DNA from: CAVQBC01 sp963848415
GTDB lineage: Bacteria > Actinomycetota > Thermoleophilia > Solirubrobacterales > Solirubrobacteraceae
Direction of reading: 5' to 3'
NCBI GenBank assembly: GCA_963848415.1
Contig: CAWKDN010000001.1
Coordinates: 620,001-684,000 of the forward strand
DNA: 64,000 nt
Shown piece by piece: positions 15,665-25,192 of the stretch (position 1 is its first letter; each line of letters starts with the position of its first letter). The position numbers and the translations under genes were made by a program. The notes under the pieces are model-generated. The model did no database searches and had not been told where the DNA came from. It saw only the letters and a list, made by a program, of their open reading frames with translations.

Positions 15665-16887
15665 TGGACGCCGCGACGGTGCTGGCTCGCGCGGACGAGC
15701 TCGGCGCCGTCAGCGAGCAGCCGGACCTCCTCTTCCGCCCCTACGGCGGTGCGGCGATGCAGCGGGCGGAGGCGCTCGTGGGCGACTGGATGCGCGCGGC
15801 GGGCATGGCCGTGCGCCGCGACGCGATCGGCAACCTGATCGGCCGCGTCGACGGCGCCGGCCCGCGGACGCTCGTGCTGGGCTCCCACCTCGACACGGTC
15901 CCCGACGCCGGCCGCTACGACGGGCCGCTCGGCGTCCTGGTGGGGCTCGCCTGCGTCGAGCGGCTGCGCACGAAGGGCGAGCGCCTCCCCTTCGCCGTCG
16001 AGCTGGTCGGCTTCGCCGACGAGGAGGGGCTGCGCTACGGGACGACCTACCTCGGCAGCTCGGCCTACACCGGCCGCCTGGCACCCGAAGTGCTCGCGGT
16101 CGAGGACGCGGGCGGGGTGACGCTCGCCGCGGCCGTGCGCGCCCACGGCGGCGACCCGGACGCGCTGGCGCGCGGGCAGGGCGGCGGGGCGCCCGACGCC
16201 ATGCTCGCCTACGTCGAGGTCCACATCGAGCAGGGGCCGGTGCTCGAGCGGCTGGAGCTGCCGGTCGGCGTGGTCACGGCGATCGCGGGGCAGAGCCGGA
16301 TCGGCGTGCAGCTGACCGGCGAGGCCGGACACGCCGGGACCGTCCCGATGCCGGACCGGCGCGACGCCCTGTGCGCCGCCGCCGAGCTGATCCTCGCCGT
16401 CGAGGCGACCGGCCGCGAGACCGCCGGCCTGGTCGCCACCGTCGGCGAGCTCGACTGCCGGCCGGGCGCGGGCAACGTCGTGCCGGGCGCGGTGCGCCTC
16501 GGCCTCGACCTCCGTCACGAGGACGACGGCGTGCGCGAGGCGGCCTGCCGCGAACTGCGGCGACGGGCGCAGCAGATCGCGACCGGGCGCGCGATCGGGC
16601 TCGGCTGGGAGCTGCGCCAGCAGGCGGCGACCGTGCGCACCGACCCGGGGCTCAGCGATCGGCTCGCCGCCGCCGTGGAGGCGACGGGCGTGCGGGCGCA
16701 CCGCCTGTCGAGCGGCGCCGGCCACGACGCGGCCGAGCTCACCGCACTGGGGCCGGTCGCGATGCTCTTCGTCCGCTGCGGCGGTGGCGTGAGCCACAGC
16801 CCGTCCGAGTCGGTGCTGGCGGCCGACGTCGAGGTCGCCATCGAAGCGCTCGAGCGCTTCGTCGTGTCGCTGGCGTCCGAGCGCTGA
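15664..16887 (+). CDS. allC: M20-family amidohydrolase, probable allantoate amidohydrolase
   Basis: A 407-residue paralogue of the 11065 gene. Metal-binding motifs are GSHLDTVPDAGRYDG, GFADEEGLRYGTTYLGS, EVHIEQGPVLE and SGAGHDA; the dimerisation/lid domain contains GEAGHAGTVPM. The DEEG form of the second motif fits bacterial allantoate amidohydrolases, which make ureidoglycine, CO2 and ammonia from allantoate. It is coupled to the HIU hydrolase by TGATG. N-carbamoyl amino-acid hydrolase is the alternative, but the surrounding urate genes favour allantoate. Confidence 0.82.
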   Translation: MDAATVLARADELGAVSEQPDLLFRPYGGAAMQRAEALVGDWMRAAGMAVRRDAIGNLIGRVDGAGPRTLVLGSHLDTVPDAGRYDGPLGVLVGLACVERLRTKGERLPFAVELVGFADEEGLRYGTTYLGSSAYTGRLAPEVLAVEDAGGVTLAAAVRAHGGDPDALARGQGGGAPDAMLAYVEVHIEQGPVLERLELPVGVVTAIAGQSRIGVQLTGEAGHAGTVPMPDRRDALCAAAELILAVEATGRETAGLVATVGELDCRPGAGNVVPGAVRLGLDLRHEDDGVREAACRELRRRAQQIATGRAIGLGWELRQQAATVRTDPGLSDRLAAAVEATGVRAHRLSSGAGHDAAELTALGPVAMLFVRCGGGVSHSPSESVLAADVEVAIEALERFVVSLASER

Positions 16888-16957
16888 CCCTCGCCGCGCG
16901 CCGTCTGCGAGTAGAGTCGCGCGCCGGTTCTCGTTCCTATCGGGGGAAGGGCGAAGG

Positions 16958-18421
16958 ATGAAGCGATCGAGGAAGCTCGCGACCGTTGTGGCGGCCGCCG
17001 TCGTGCTCGGCGTCGCGGGGGTCGCACCGGCCCAAGCGCAGGCGCAGGCCCAGGACAGCGAGGTCGTCGCGCTACTGCGCGAGCTGATCCGCGTCAACAC
17101 GTCCAACCCGCCGGGCAACGAGGCCCGGGCGGCCCAGCTGCTGGCGCCGAAGCTCGCGGCGCTCGGCTTCCAGGTCGAGATCGTCCCGACGCCGTCGGCG
17201 GGCAAGGCGCACCTGATCGCCCGCCTGCGCGCCGCCCAGCCGACCGCCAAGCCGATCCTGCTCGCCGGCCACCTCGACACCGTCGGCGTCGAGCGGCCGC
17301 TGTGGACGATCGACCCGTTCGCCGGCTTCACCACCCGCGAGTTCGTCTACGGGCGCGGGGCATTGGACTTCAAGGGCGGCCTGGCCGCCTTCACCGTCGC
17401 CGCGATGCGCCTGGCCCGCAGCGGCATCCCGCTCAAGCGCGACGTGATCCTGCTCGCCGAGGCCGACGAGGAGGGCGGCTCCTACGGCACCACCTGGCTG
17501 GCGGAGAACCACTGGCCGAAGATCGACGCCGGCATCTCCCTCAACGAGGGCGGCTGGATATTCAAGGACCGCCGCGACCGCCCGAAGCTGATGGGCATCA
17601 CGACGATCGACAAGAACTCGCTGTCGGTGACCTTCGAGACGCGCGGCACCTCGACGCACTCCTCGCGCCCGCTGCCCGACAGCGCGCTCGACCGGCTGGT
17701 GCGGGCGCTGCGGCGCGCCGCCGACTACAACACCCAGCCGCGCGTGACCCCGACCGCCCGCACGTACCTGCGCGCGTGGGCGCGGGCATTCGGCGGCAGC
17801 ACCGGGCGCGACCTGCGCGAGCTGGCCACCACCCGCGACCCGCTCGAGCGCGACCGGCTGGCCGACCGCGTCAAGCAGGTGCCCTACGGCGAGCTCTTCG
17901 ACGGCCTGGTGCGCAACATCTTCGTGCCGACGATCGTCGAGAGCGGCTTCCGGGCCAACGTGCTGCCGGGCACCGCGGAGGCGACCGTGAACATGCGCAT
18001 GCTCCCGGGCCAGCGGCCGCGGCCGCTGCTGCGCGAGCTCACGCGCGTCGTCGACGACCCGGCCGTGAAGATCACGCCGATCACCTCGGGCGGCGACACG
18101 GTGCAGGAGACGCTCGACCGCTTCGACGAGCGCGCCGCGCAGACGCCGTCGCGGATCGACACCGACCTGTACGCCTCGCTGGTCACCGAGGGCCGCCGGC
18201 AGTGGCCCGGCGTGCGCCCGACTCCGGCGCTGTTCGAGGCGGGGACCGACGCCGTGCCGTGGCGCGAGCGGGGCATCCCCGTCTACGGCGTCTACCCCTA
18301 TCCGATCGGGCTCGAGGACCTGCAGCGCATGCACGGCAACGACGAGCGGGTCCCGGTCGCCGGGCTCGAGCAGGGCACCGACTGGATGACGCGGGTGCTC
18401 ACGCAAGTGGCGGGGCGCTAG
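16958..18421 (+). CDS. Secreted M20/M25/M40-family metallopeptidase
   Basis: A 487-residue protein with a signal peptide (basic MKRSRKLA, hydrophobic core, APAQAQA cleavage region at about residue 27). The mature part shows M20 features: LIRVNTSNPPGNE, LAGHLDTVGVE, GRGALDFKGGLAAF, and the EADEEGG glutamate pair. It should cleave a peptide or amide outside the cell. A TAGAGT -10-like box (16912-16917) and a purine-rich ribosome site before 16958 suggest its own promoter. It is convergent with the Gfo/Idh/MocA gene; the two stop codons share the four bases CTAG. The substrate is unknown and this is probably not part of the purine pathway. Confidence 0.85.
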   Translation: MKRSRKLATVVAAAVVLGVAGVAPAQAQAQAQDSEVVALLRELIRVNTSNPPGNEARAAQLLAPKLAALGFQVEIVPTPSAGKAHLIARLRAAQPTAKPILLAGHLDTVGVERPLWTIDPFAGFTTREFVYGRGALDFKGGLAAFTVAAMRLARSGIPLKRDVILLAEADEEGGSYGTTWLAENHWPKIDAGISLNEGGWIFKDRRDRPKLMGITTIDKNSLSVTFETRGTSTHSSRPLPDSALDRLVRALRRAADYNTQPRVTPTARTYLRAWARAFGGSTGRDLRELATTRDPLERDRLADRVKQVPYGELFDGLVRNIFVPTIVESGFRANVLPGTAEATVNMRMLPGQRPRPLLRELTRVVDDPAVKITPITSGGDTVQETLDRFDERAAQTPSRIDTDLYASLVTEGRRQWPGVRPTPALFEAGTDAVPWRERGIPVYGVYPYPIGLEDLQRMHGNDERVPVAGLEQGTDWMTRVLTQVAGR

Positions 18422-19551
18422 CGGTAGGCGATCTCCACGCGGGCGCCGGTCTCGGCTGAGCGGGCGATCGCGTCGCACACCTCGGCCGCGCGGTAGCCGT
18501 CCTCGAAGTCGGCGCCGTGCGGCCCGACGCCCGTCCCGTCGCGGATCGCCGCCAGCAGGTGGTGCAGCTCGTGCACGAAGGTGTGCTCCCAGCCGAGGAC
18601 ATGCCCCGGCGGCCACCAGTGCTCGAGGAACGGGTGGTCGGACTCGGTGACGAGCACGGTGCGAAAGCCCTGGGCGCGCGCGCCGGGCGCCGAGCCCTCC
18701 AGGTAGACCTGCAGCTCGTTGAGGCGCTCGAGGTCGAAGGCGAGCGAGCCGCGCGAACCGTTGACCTCGAAGCTCAGGGCGTTGCGGCGGCCGAGGGCGA
18801 AGCGCGAGGCCTCGATCGTCCCGACCGCGCCGCCGGCGAAGCTCACCGCGGCCGCGACGGCGTCGTCGACCGTGACCGTGCCACCCGGGCGATCGCGCAC
18901 GAGCGTGGTGGTGAGCCCGCTCACCGACGCAATCTCGCCCACGAGGTAGCGGGCGAGGTCGATCGCGTGCGCGCCGATGTCCCCCAGCGCGCCGGAGCCG
19001 GCCTGCTCGGCGTCCAGCCGCCAGGTCATCGGCACAGCCGGGTCGGCGAGCCAGTCCTGCAGGTAGCGCGCCCGGAAGTGGTGGATCTCGCCGAGCTCGC
19101 CGGCCTCGAGCATCTCCCGCGCCAGCCGGACGGCCGGCACGAACCGGTAGTTGAAGGCGCACATGTGCACCACGCCGGCCGCGCGCACGCGCTGGAAGAC
19201 CTCGTGGGCCTCCTCGGCGCCGCGGCCGAGCGGCTTCTCGCAGACGACGTGGCGCCCGGCCTCGGCGGCTGCGACGGTCGGCTCGGCGTGCAGGTCGTTC
19301 GGGCCGGTGTTGTCGAACAGGGCGATGCGCTCGTCGGCGACCAGCTCGTCCCAGTCGGTGACGCTGCCGGCGAACCCGTAGCGCCGCGCGGCCTCGCCGA
19401 CCTTGCGCTCGTCGCGGCCGGCGATCGCCACCAGCTCGGGCCGCAGCGGCGGCGGCCAGGTCATGTGCGAGAGCGTCGTGTAGGCGTGCGCGTGCGCGCG
19501 GCCCATGAAGCCGTAGCCGAGCATCCCGATCCCGATCGGCTCGGGGGTCAT
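18418..19551 (-). CDS. Gfo/Idh/MocA-family oxidoreductase
   Basis: A 377-residue NAD(P)-dependent dehydrogenase. The Rossmann motif is GIGMLGYGFMGRAHAHAY, the CEKPLG lysine motif follows at about residue 100, and the GALGDIGAHAIDLARYL segment carries the catalytic aspartate and histidine. This family oxidises sugars, inositols and similar polyols. Its ATG lies in the stop of the isomerase-like gene upstream (ATGA), so both work together, most likely in catabolism of a sugar, inositol or sugar acid. Exact substrate not visible. Confidence 0.87.
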   Translation of the reverse strand: MTPEPIGIGMLGYGFMGRAHAHAYTTLSHMTWPPPLRPELVAIAGRDERKVGEAARRYGFAGSVTDWDELVADERIALFDNTGPNDLHAEPTVAAAEAGRHVVCEKPLGRGAEEAHEVFQRVRAAGVVHMCAFNYRFVPAVRLAREMLEAGELGEIHHFRARYLQDWLADPAVPMTWRLDAEQAGSGALGDIGAHAIDLARYLVGEIASVSGLTTTLVRDRPGGTVTVDDAVAAAVSFAGGAVGTIEASRFALGRRNALSFEVNGSRGSLAFDLERLNELQVYLEGSAPGARAQGFRTVLVTESDHPFLEHWWPPGHVLGWEHTFVHELHHLLAAIRDGTGVGPHGADFEDGYRAAEVCDAIARSAETGARVEIAYR

Positions 19552-20561
19552 CGTCCGGTCTCCTTCGTGGAGGCGAAGGCGCTGTCGAAGGCGACGTCGC
19601 TGGGCGCGAAGTCCGTCCGGCGCACGTAGCCGGCCGCCTCGGCGGCGCCCCACTCGCGATCCATGCCGGAGTCCTCCCACTCGACCGACAGCGGGCCGTC
19701 GTAGCCGATCCGGTGCAGGGCGCGGAAGAGCCCGTCGAAGTCGACGTCCCCGCGGCCGGGCGAGACGAAGTCCCAGCCGCGGCCGGCGTCGCCGAACTGC
19801 AGGTGGGAGGCGAGGATCGAGCGGCGCCCGTCCAGGCGCCGGCGCGCGTCCTTGACGTGCGCGTGGTGGATGCGCGCGCCGAACTCCTCCACGAAGGCGA
19901 CCGGATCGAGGAACTGCGGGATCAGGTGGCTGGGGTCGAAGTTCAGCCCGAAGCCCTCGCGCTCCCCGATGACGGCGAGCGCCCGCCGGGTGGTCTCGAA
20001 GTCGTAGGCGATCTCGGTCGGGTGGACCTCGAGCGCGAAGCGCACGCCCTCGGCCTCGAAGACGTCGACGATCGGCCCCCAGCGCTCGGCGAAGTCCTCG
20101 TAGCCCCGGTCGATCGCGGCGAAGTCGTTGGGCGGGAAGGAGTAGAGGAGATGCCAGACGCTCGAGCCGGTGAAGCCGGACACGACGCCGACCCCCATGC
20201 GCGCGGCGGCGCGCGCGGCGTCCTGCATCCACTCGGCGGCGCGGGCGCGCACGCCCTCGGGCTCGCCGTCGCCCCACACCACCGGCGGGAGGATCGCCCG
20301 GTGGCGCGCGTCGATCGGGTCGCAGACGGCCTGGCCCACCAGGTGGGCGCCGAGCGCCCAGCAGCCGAGCCCGTGGCGCTCGAGCAGCGCGCGCTGCCGC
20401 TCGCAGTAGCCGGCGTCCTGCAGCGCGTCGAGCACGTCGAAGTGGTCGCCGGAGCAGGCCAGCTCGAGCCCGTCGTAGCCCCACGCGGCGGCCTTCTCGG
20501 CCAGCTCGGCGAGCGGCATGTCGGCCCACTGGCCGGTGAACAGGGTGACGGGTCGTGCCAT
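19548..20561 (-). CDS. Sugar phosphate isomerase/epimerase family TIM-barrel protein
   Basis: A 337-residue xylose-isomerase-like TIM barrel. Visible are TLFTGQWADMPL, GYDGLELACSGDHF, the metal-ligand region ALEVHPTEIAYD, NFDPSHLIPQF, HHAHVKD and LSVEWEDSGMD, spaced as in the AP_endonuc_2/IolE-like group. ATG 20561 is chosen because AGGAGG precedes it by eight bases; an earlier in-frame start would begin inside the divergent methyltransferase promoter. It is coupled to the Gfo/Idh/MocA gene. It probably isomerises the product or substrate of that enzyme. Confidence 0.85.
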   Translation of the reverse strand: MARPVTLFTGQWADMPLAELAEKAAAWGYDGLELACSGDHFDVLDALQDAGYCERQRALLERHGLGCWALGAHLVGQAVCDPIDARHRAILPPVVWGDGEPEGVRARAAEWMQDAARAAARMGVGVVSGFTGSSVWHLLYSFPPNDFAAIDRGYEDFAERWGPIVDVFEAEGVRFALEVHPTEIAYDFETTRRALAVIGEREGFGLNFDPSHLIPQFLDPVAFVEEFGARIHHAHVKDARRRLDGRRSILASHLQFGDAGRGWDFVSPGRGDVDFDGLFRALHRIGYDGPLSVEWEDSGMDREWGAAEAAGYVRRTDFAPSDVAFDSAFASTKETGR

Positions 20562-20613
20562 CGGAACAGCCTCCTCGGTAGCGTCACGGGCTTCCACGAC
20601 GGCAGGAGATCAC

Positions 20614-21270
20614 ATGGCGAGCGCGCGCCACGCGAAGACCGAGATCACCGGCGAGATGGTCGACTACATGGTCGCTCACGGCGCCCGCCAGGACGAGGTG
20701 CTCGAGCGCGTCGAGCGCGAGACGGCGCAGCTGCCCAACGCCCAGATGCAGGTGACCCCCGACCAGGGCGCGCTGCTCGGCGTGCTCGTGCGCGCGACCG
20801 GCGCGCAGCGGGTGCTCGAGGTCGGGACCTTCACCGGCTACAGCGCGATCTGCATCGCCCGCGCCCTGCCGCCAGACGGCTCGCTGCTGTGCCTGGAGCT
20901 CTCCGACGAGTACGCCGACATCGCCTCGGCCAACCTCGATGCGGCGGGCGTCCGCGAGCGGGTCGAGATCCGGCGCGGCCCGGCGGCCGAGTCGCTGCGC
21001 GAGCTGCCCGAGGAGCCCGTCTACGACTTCGCGTTCGTCGACGCCGACAAGCCGGGCTACCCCGCCTACTACGAGCTGGTGCTCGCGCGGCTGCGCCCGG
21101 GCGGGCTGATGCTGCTCGACAACATGCTCTACGGCGGCGACGTGCTGCATCCGGAGAGCGACGGGGCGCGCGCGCTGGACGAGCTCAACCGGAGCATCGC
21201 CGCCGACGAGCGCGTCGACTGCGCGCTGGCCGGGCTCGCCGACGGGGTCATGCTCGCCGTCAAGCGCTGA
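20614..21270 (+). CDS. SAM-dependent O-methyltransferase (catechol-type)
   Basis: A 218-residue class I methyltransferase of the cation-dependent O-methyltransferase family. The SAM motif is VLEVGTFTGYSAICIARALP, the acidic loop LCLELSDEY binds the ribose, FVDADKPGY and LLDNMLYGG hold the metal and substrate residues (D, D, N). Ribosome site AGGAG (20604-20608) precedes the ATG by five bases, and a TAGCGT box lies at 20579-20584. It is divergent from the isomerase operon. Substrate probably a vicinal-diol aromatic compound, by family. Confidence 0.9.
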   Translation: MASARHAKTEITGEMVDYMVAHGARQDEVLERVERETAQLPNAQMQVTPDQGALLGVLVRATGAQRVLEVGTFTGYSAICIARALPPDGSLLCLELSDEYADIASANLDAAGVRERVEIRRGPAAESLRELPEEPVYDFAFVDADKPGYPAYYELVLARLRPGGLMLLDNMLYGGDVLHPESDGARALDELNRSIAADERVDCALAGLADGVMLAVKR

Positions 21271-21348
21271 CCGTCCCGGCGCAGGAGGCCGGATGTCCCG
21301 GCCGGCCGGGCGGTGTGCCCGTCGACCCGGGCGATCGCGGCCGCGCGG

Positions 21349-21377
21349 TTGACCGGCGCCGAGCCGCCGCCTAGGCT
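21349..21377 (+). promoter_or_regulatory. Leaderless promoter of the LuxR-type regulator
   Basis: TTGACC (21349-21354), 17-bp spacer, TAGGCT (21372-21377). The -10 box ends eight bases before GTG 21386. It is the clearest housekeeping promoter in the window. Confidence 0.7.
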
Positions 21378-21385
21378 CGGGCCGG

Positions 21386-24316
21386 GTGACAAACCCTCTG
21401 CGTGTCGGCGAGGACGGACGGATCGTTGGACGCCGGCGAGAGCTGGCCGCGGTCGGGGCCGCGCTCGCCCGGATGCGGGAGCGGCGCGCGAGCTGGCTGA
21501 CCGTCAGCGGCGAGCCCGGCATCGGCAAGACGCGCCTGCTGCGCGAGCTGGGCGAGCGCGCCGACGAGCAGGGTCACCTGGTGCTCAGCGGGCGCGCCGC
21601 GGAGTTCGAGCGCGAGCTGCCCTTCGCGGTCTGGGTCGACGCGCTCGACGCCTACGTCGCCGCGCTCGGCGAGTCGCGCCTGGAGCGGCTGGTGGGCGAC
21701 CGGCTCGGCGAGCTCTCGCGCGTGCTGCCCTCCGCCGCGACCGGCGGCGCCGCGGAGGCGGCCGCCGCGGGCGGCCTGCAGGACGAGCGCTTCCGCGCCT
21801 ACCGCGCCGTCCACGCCCTGCTCGAGGGGCTGGCCGGCGCCCAGGGCGGCGTCGTGCTCGTCCTCGACGACCTGCACTGGGCCGACGACGCCTCGCTCGA
21901 GCTGCTGGCGCACATGCTGCGCCGCCCGCCGCGCGGCCACGCGCTGCTCGCGCTCGCCTTCCGCGCCGGCCGCCTGCCCGGCTGGGTGGCGGCGGCGATC
22001 GAGGCGGCGGGCCGCGATCGCGGCCTCGCCGAGGTGGAGCTCTCGCCCCTGAGCGAGGAGGAGTCCGGCGCGCTGCTGGGCACCGGCGTCGGGGCCGGCG
22101 CGCGGGCGCAGCTCTTCCGCGAGAGCGGCGGCAACCCGTTCTACCTCGAGCAGCTCGCGCGCGCCCAGGCGCGCGCGCCCGCGGCCGCCGACCCGGCGGG
22201 GGACGGGGCGATGGCCGGCGTCCCGACCGCGGTCGCCTCGGCGCTCGGCCAGGAGATCGCCGCGCTGGAGGAGACGAGCCGCCGGCTGGCGTGGGGCGCC
22301 GCGGTGGCGGGCGAGACCGCCGACCTCGAGCTGGCGGCCGCGACGGCCGGCCTGCAACCGTCAGAGGCGCTGGGCGCGCTCGACGGGCTGCTCGACGCCG
22401 GGCTCTTCCAGCGCACGCGGGTGCCGCGCCAGTACCGCATGCGCCACCCGATCGTCCGCCAGGCGGTCTTCGAGACCGCCGGCGAGGGCTGGCGGATCGA
22501 GGCCCACGCGCGCGCCGCCGCGGCGCTGGAGGCGAGCCACGCCCCGGCCGCCGCCCGCGCGCATCACCTCGAGCGCTGCGCGGCGCCGGGCGACGAGGCG
22601 GCGATTGCCGTGCTCGTGCAGGCCGGCCGCGACGCCGCCGCGCGGGCGCCCGCCGGCGCCGCCCGGTGGTTCGGCGCGGCCTTGCGGCTGCTCGGCCCGG
22701 AGGCCGACGCCGGCCGGCGCCTGGAGCTGCTGATCCCGCTCGCGACCTCGCTGGCGGCGACCGGGCGCCTGCAGGCGGCGCTGGCCACGCTGCAGGACGC
22801 GCTGGAGCTGGTCCCGCCGGCCTTCGCCGAGGTCCGCGTGCGCCTGATCGCCGCCTGCGCGGCGTGCGAGAACCTGCTCGGGCGCCACGAGGCCGCCCAT
22901 CGGCGGCTGCTGGCCACGCGCGCGGACATCGAGGAACCCGAAGGCCCGGCGGCCGGGACCTTGTACGCCGAGCTCGCCGCCGACGCGCTCTACGACAGCG
23001 ACTTCGCCGCCATGGAGGGCTGGGCGGCGCGGGCCCGCGGCATCGCGGCGGCGGGCGGCGACGCGGGCCTCGGTGCGGCGGCCGCCGGCCTCGAGTGCTT
23101 CGCCCACTACGGGCTGGGCGCCACGGCGGCGGCGCGCGCGGCGCAGGCCGACGGCGCCGCGCTGCTCGACGCGCTGGACGACGGCGCGCTCGCCGGCCGT
23201 CTGGAGGCGCCCTACTACCTCGGCTTCGCCGAGTACTTCTGCGAGCGCTACGACGACGCCATCCGCCACCTGCGCCGCGGGATCGCGGTCTCGCGCGCGG
23301 TCGGCCAGGGCCAGTTCGTCGTTCCGATGATGGTCGGCCTGTCGAGCGCGCTGTGGATCCGCGGGCGGATGGCCGAGGCGGTCGAGCTGGCCGAGGACGC
23401 CGGCGAGGCGGCGCGGCTGGCGGGCAACGACCAGCTCGCCGGCTGGGCGCTCGTGGCCGAGGCGATCGCCGCCGCGAGCCTCGGCGACCTCGAGCGCGCG
23501 CTGGCCGCCGCCGAGGAGGCCGTCGCGCTGGTGCGCGGTCTCGACGACAGCGTCCTCACCCGCGCCACCCAGGCGCACGTGAGCTGGGTGTGGCTCGTCG
23601 CCGGGCGCCCCGAGCGCTGCCTGGAGGCCGTGCCGGCGCTGGGCGGGCCCGAGCTGCCGTGGATCGAGCCGGGCCGCCGCGCGTGGCTCTACAGCGTGCT
23701 GGCCCGCGCCGAGCTCGCCCGCGGCAACCGCCGCGGCGCCGAGGAGTGGGCGCAGCGCGGCGAGGCCACGGCCGCCGGGCTCGACCTGCCGGTCGCCGAC
23801 GCCAACGTCGGCCACGCGCGCGCGCAGCTGACGCTCGAGACCGGCGACGCGCGAGACGCGGCGCGCGGGGCCGCCGCGGCCGCCGGGGCGGCCGAGGCGG
23901 TCGGTGCCGTCGTCGACGCCGCCCGCGCGCGGGCGCTCGAGGGCCGAGCGCTGGCCGCGGCGGGCGACAGCGAGGCCGCGGCCGAGCGCCTGATGCGCGC
24001 CGAGGCCGAGCTGGCGGCCTGCGGTGCCGCGCAGTTCCGCGACGAGGCCGCGCGCGAGCTGCGCCGCCTCGGCCGCCGGGTCGGTGCCCGCCAGCGCCGC
24101 GGTGCGGGGGCGGACGGGCTCGAAGGGCTCAGCGGCCGCGAGCGCGAGGTCGCCGACCTGGTCGCCGAGGGCCGCACGAACCGGGAGATCGCTGGACAGC
24201 TGTTCCTCTCGGAGAAGACCGTCGAGAGCCACCTGGCCAAGGTGTTCAAGAAGCTCGGCGTCGGCTCGCGCGCCGCGGTGGCCGAGACCGTCGGGCGCTC
24301 CCGGGTGCAGACGTGA
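21386..24316 (+). CDS. Large ATP-binding LuxR-family regulator (LAL/MalT type)
   Basis: A 976-residue regulator. Near the N-terminus is an AAA-type ATPase with Walker A GEPGIGKTRLL (about residue 42) and Walker B VVLVLDDLHWADD. The middle about 500 residues are alanine-rich tetratricopeptide-like helical repeats. The C-terminus is a LuxR helix-turn-helix (LSGREREVADLVAEG, TNREIAGQLFLSEKTVESH). Such proteins bind an inducer and ATP, then activate transcription. The start is GTG directly behind a leaderless promoter. Its stop overlaps the next membrane gene (GTGA), a likely functional partner. Confidence 0.92.
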   Translation: MTNPLRVGEDGRIVGRRRELAAVGAALARMRERRASWLTVSGEPGIGKTRLLRELGERADEQGHLVLSGRAAEFERELPFAVWVDALDAYVAALGESRLERLVGDRLGELSRVLPSAATGGAAEAAAAGGLQDERFRAYRAVHALLEGLAGAQGGVVLVLDDLHWADDASLELLAHMLRRPPRGHALLALAFRAGRLPGWVAAAIEAAGRDRGLAEVELSPLSEEESGALLGTGVGAGARAQLFRESGGNPFYLEQLARAQARAPAAADPAGDGAMAGVPTAVASALGQEIAALEETSRRLAWGAAVAGETADLELAAATAGLQPSEALGALDGLLDAGLFQRTRVPRQYRMRHPIVRQAVFETAGEGWRIEAHARAAAALEASHAPAAARAHHLERCAAPGDEAAIAVLVQAGRDAAARAPAGAARWFGAALRLLGPEADAGRRLELLIPLATSLAATGRLQAALATLQDALELVPPAFAEVRVRLIAACAACENLLGRHEAAHRRLLATRADIEEPEGPAAGTLYAELAADALYDSDFAAMEGWAARARGIAAAGGDAGLGAAAAGLECFAHYGLGATAAARAAQADGAALLDALDDGALAGRLEAPYYLGFAEYFCERYDDAIRHLRRGIAVSRAVGQGQFVVPMMVGLSSALWIRGRMAEAVELAEDAGEAARLAGNDQLAGWALVAEAIAAASLGDLERALAAAEEAVALVRGLDDSVLTRATQAHVSWVWLVAGRPERCLEAVPALGGPELPWIEPGRRAWLYSVLARAELARGNRRGAEEWAQRGEATAAGLDLPVADANVGHARAQLTLETGDARDAARGAAAAAGAAEAVGAVVDAARARALEGRALAAAGDSEAAAERLMRAEAELAACGAAQFRDEAARELRRLGRRVGARQRRGAGADGLEGLSGREREVADLVAEGRTNREIAGQLFLSEKTVESHLAKVFKKLGVGSRAAVAETVGRSRVQT

Positions 24317-25185
24317 CGGGCGCGGTCGACCGGCGCGAGCAGGAGGCCGCGGCACTCGCCGGCCCCGGCGACCTCTACCGCGCGACCCGCCTGGCGACGG
24401 TGATCCTGCTCGTGCTGGCCGCCGCCAACGGCGTCTGGCTCTACCTCGTGCCGGGCCAGGCCGAGTTCGACTACGCGTGGTCGATCAAGCCGTCGGTGTG
24501 CGCGGCGTTCATCGGCGCGGGCTTCCTGGCGGGGACGGTGGCGACCGCCCTCGTCGTCTTCTCGATGCGCGCGTGGCGCTCGGTGCGCGTGCTCGCGCTG
24601 CCGCTGATCGTGCTCTCGCTGTTCCTGATCGGGGCGACGCTTGTCCACCAGGACCGCTTCAAGTGGGGCTACGTGCCGACGTGGGTGTGGGCGGGCGTCT
24701 ACACGATCGTCCCCTTCGGCGTGGCCTACGCCTGGTGGGTGCAGGACCGCGCCGAGCCCGACACCGGCCCGGCCCATCGCGGGCTGCGCGAGATCCGCCT
24801 GGCCTCCGCGGTGCTCGGCGGGCTGACGGTCGCGACCGGCCTGTGGCTCGTGCTCGCGCCGGCCTCGGCGGGCGAGACCTGGCCGTGGCCGCTGACGCCG
24901 CTGCTCGCGCGCGCGACCGGCGCGTGGTACCTGATGGTCGGCACCGCGCAGCTGGTCGGCGCGGCGACGCTGAACCGGCCGCACGAGGTGGTCGTCCCCT
25001 ACGCGACCCTGCTCGTCTGGAGCGCGCTGCTGCTGCTGCTTCCGGCCCTCTACGCCGACCAGATGGTGCGCACGGGCGCGCCGCTGGTCGCCTTCCTCGC
25101 CGGCCACGCGGCGCTGGTGGCGCTGGGCGCCTTCGCGCTGCTGCGCGCGGGGCCGCTGATGCGAGCCGAGGGCGAGCGCCTGTAG
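24313..25185 (+). CDS. Membrane protein of unknown function, coupled to the LuxR regulator
   Basis: A 290-residue protein starting at GTG 24313, inside the GTGA that ends the regulator gene. About eight membrane segments are visible, e.g. ATVILLVLAAANGVWLYLV, FIGAGFLAGTVATALVVF, LPLIVLSLFLIGATLV, TWVWAGVYTIVPFGVAYAW and four further ones. The N-terminal about 25 residues are charged and cytoplasmic. No enzymatic motif is recognised. Coupling to a large ATP-dependent regulator suggests a sensor or effector role, but this is inference only. Confidence 0.75.
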   Translation: MTGAVDRREQEAAALAGPGDLYRATRLATVILLVLAAANGVWLYLVPGQAEFDYAWSIKPSVCAAFIGAGFLAGTVATALVVFSMRAWRSVRVLALPLIVLSLFLIGATLVHQDRFKWGYVPTWVWAGVYTIVPFGVAYAWWVQDRAEPDTGPAHRGLREIRLASAVLGGLTVATGLWLVLAPASAGETWPWPLTPLLARATGAWYLMVGTAQLVGAATLNRPHEVVVPYATLLVWSALLLLLPALYADQMVRTGAPLVAFLAGHAALVALGAFALLRAGPLMRAEGERL

Positions 25186-25192
25186 GCGGCGC

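Noticed and set aside
18418..20529. Apparent 703-residue fusion on the minus strand
   Set aside because: The upstream half is a shadow frame of the isomerase gene; the real oxidoreductase starts at ATG 19551.
21313..25185. Very long open frame (1290 codons) overlapping the LuxR gene
   Set aside because: The first part is arginine/alanine-rich and out of frame with the clear LuxR protein; only its last 290 codons are real (membrane protein from GTG 24313).
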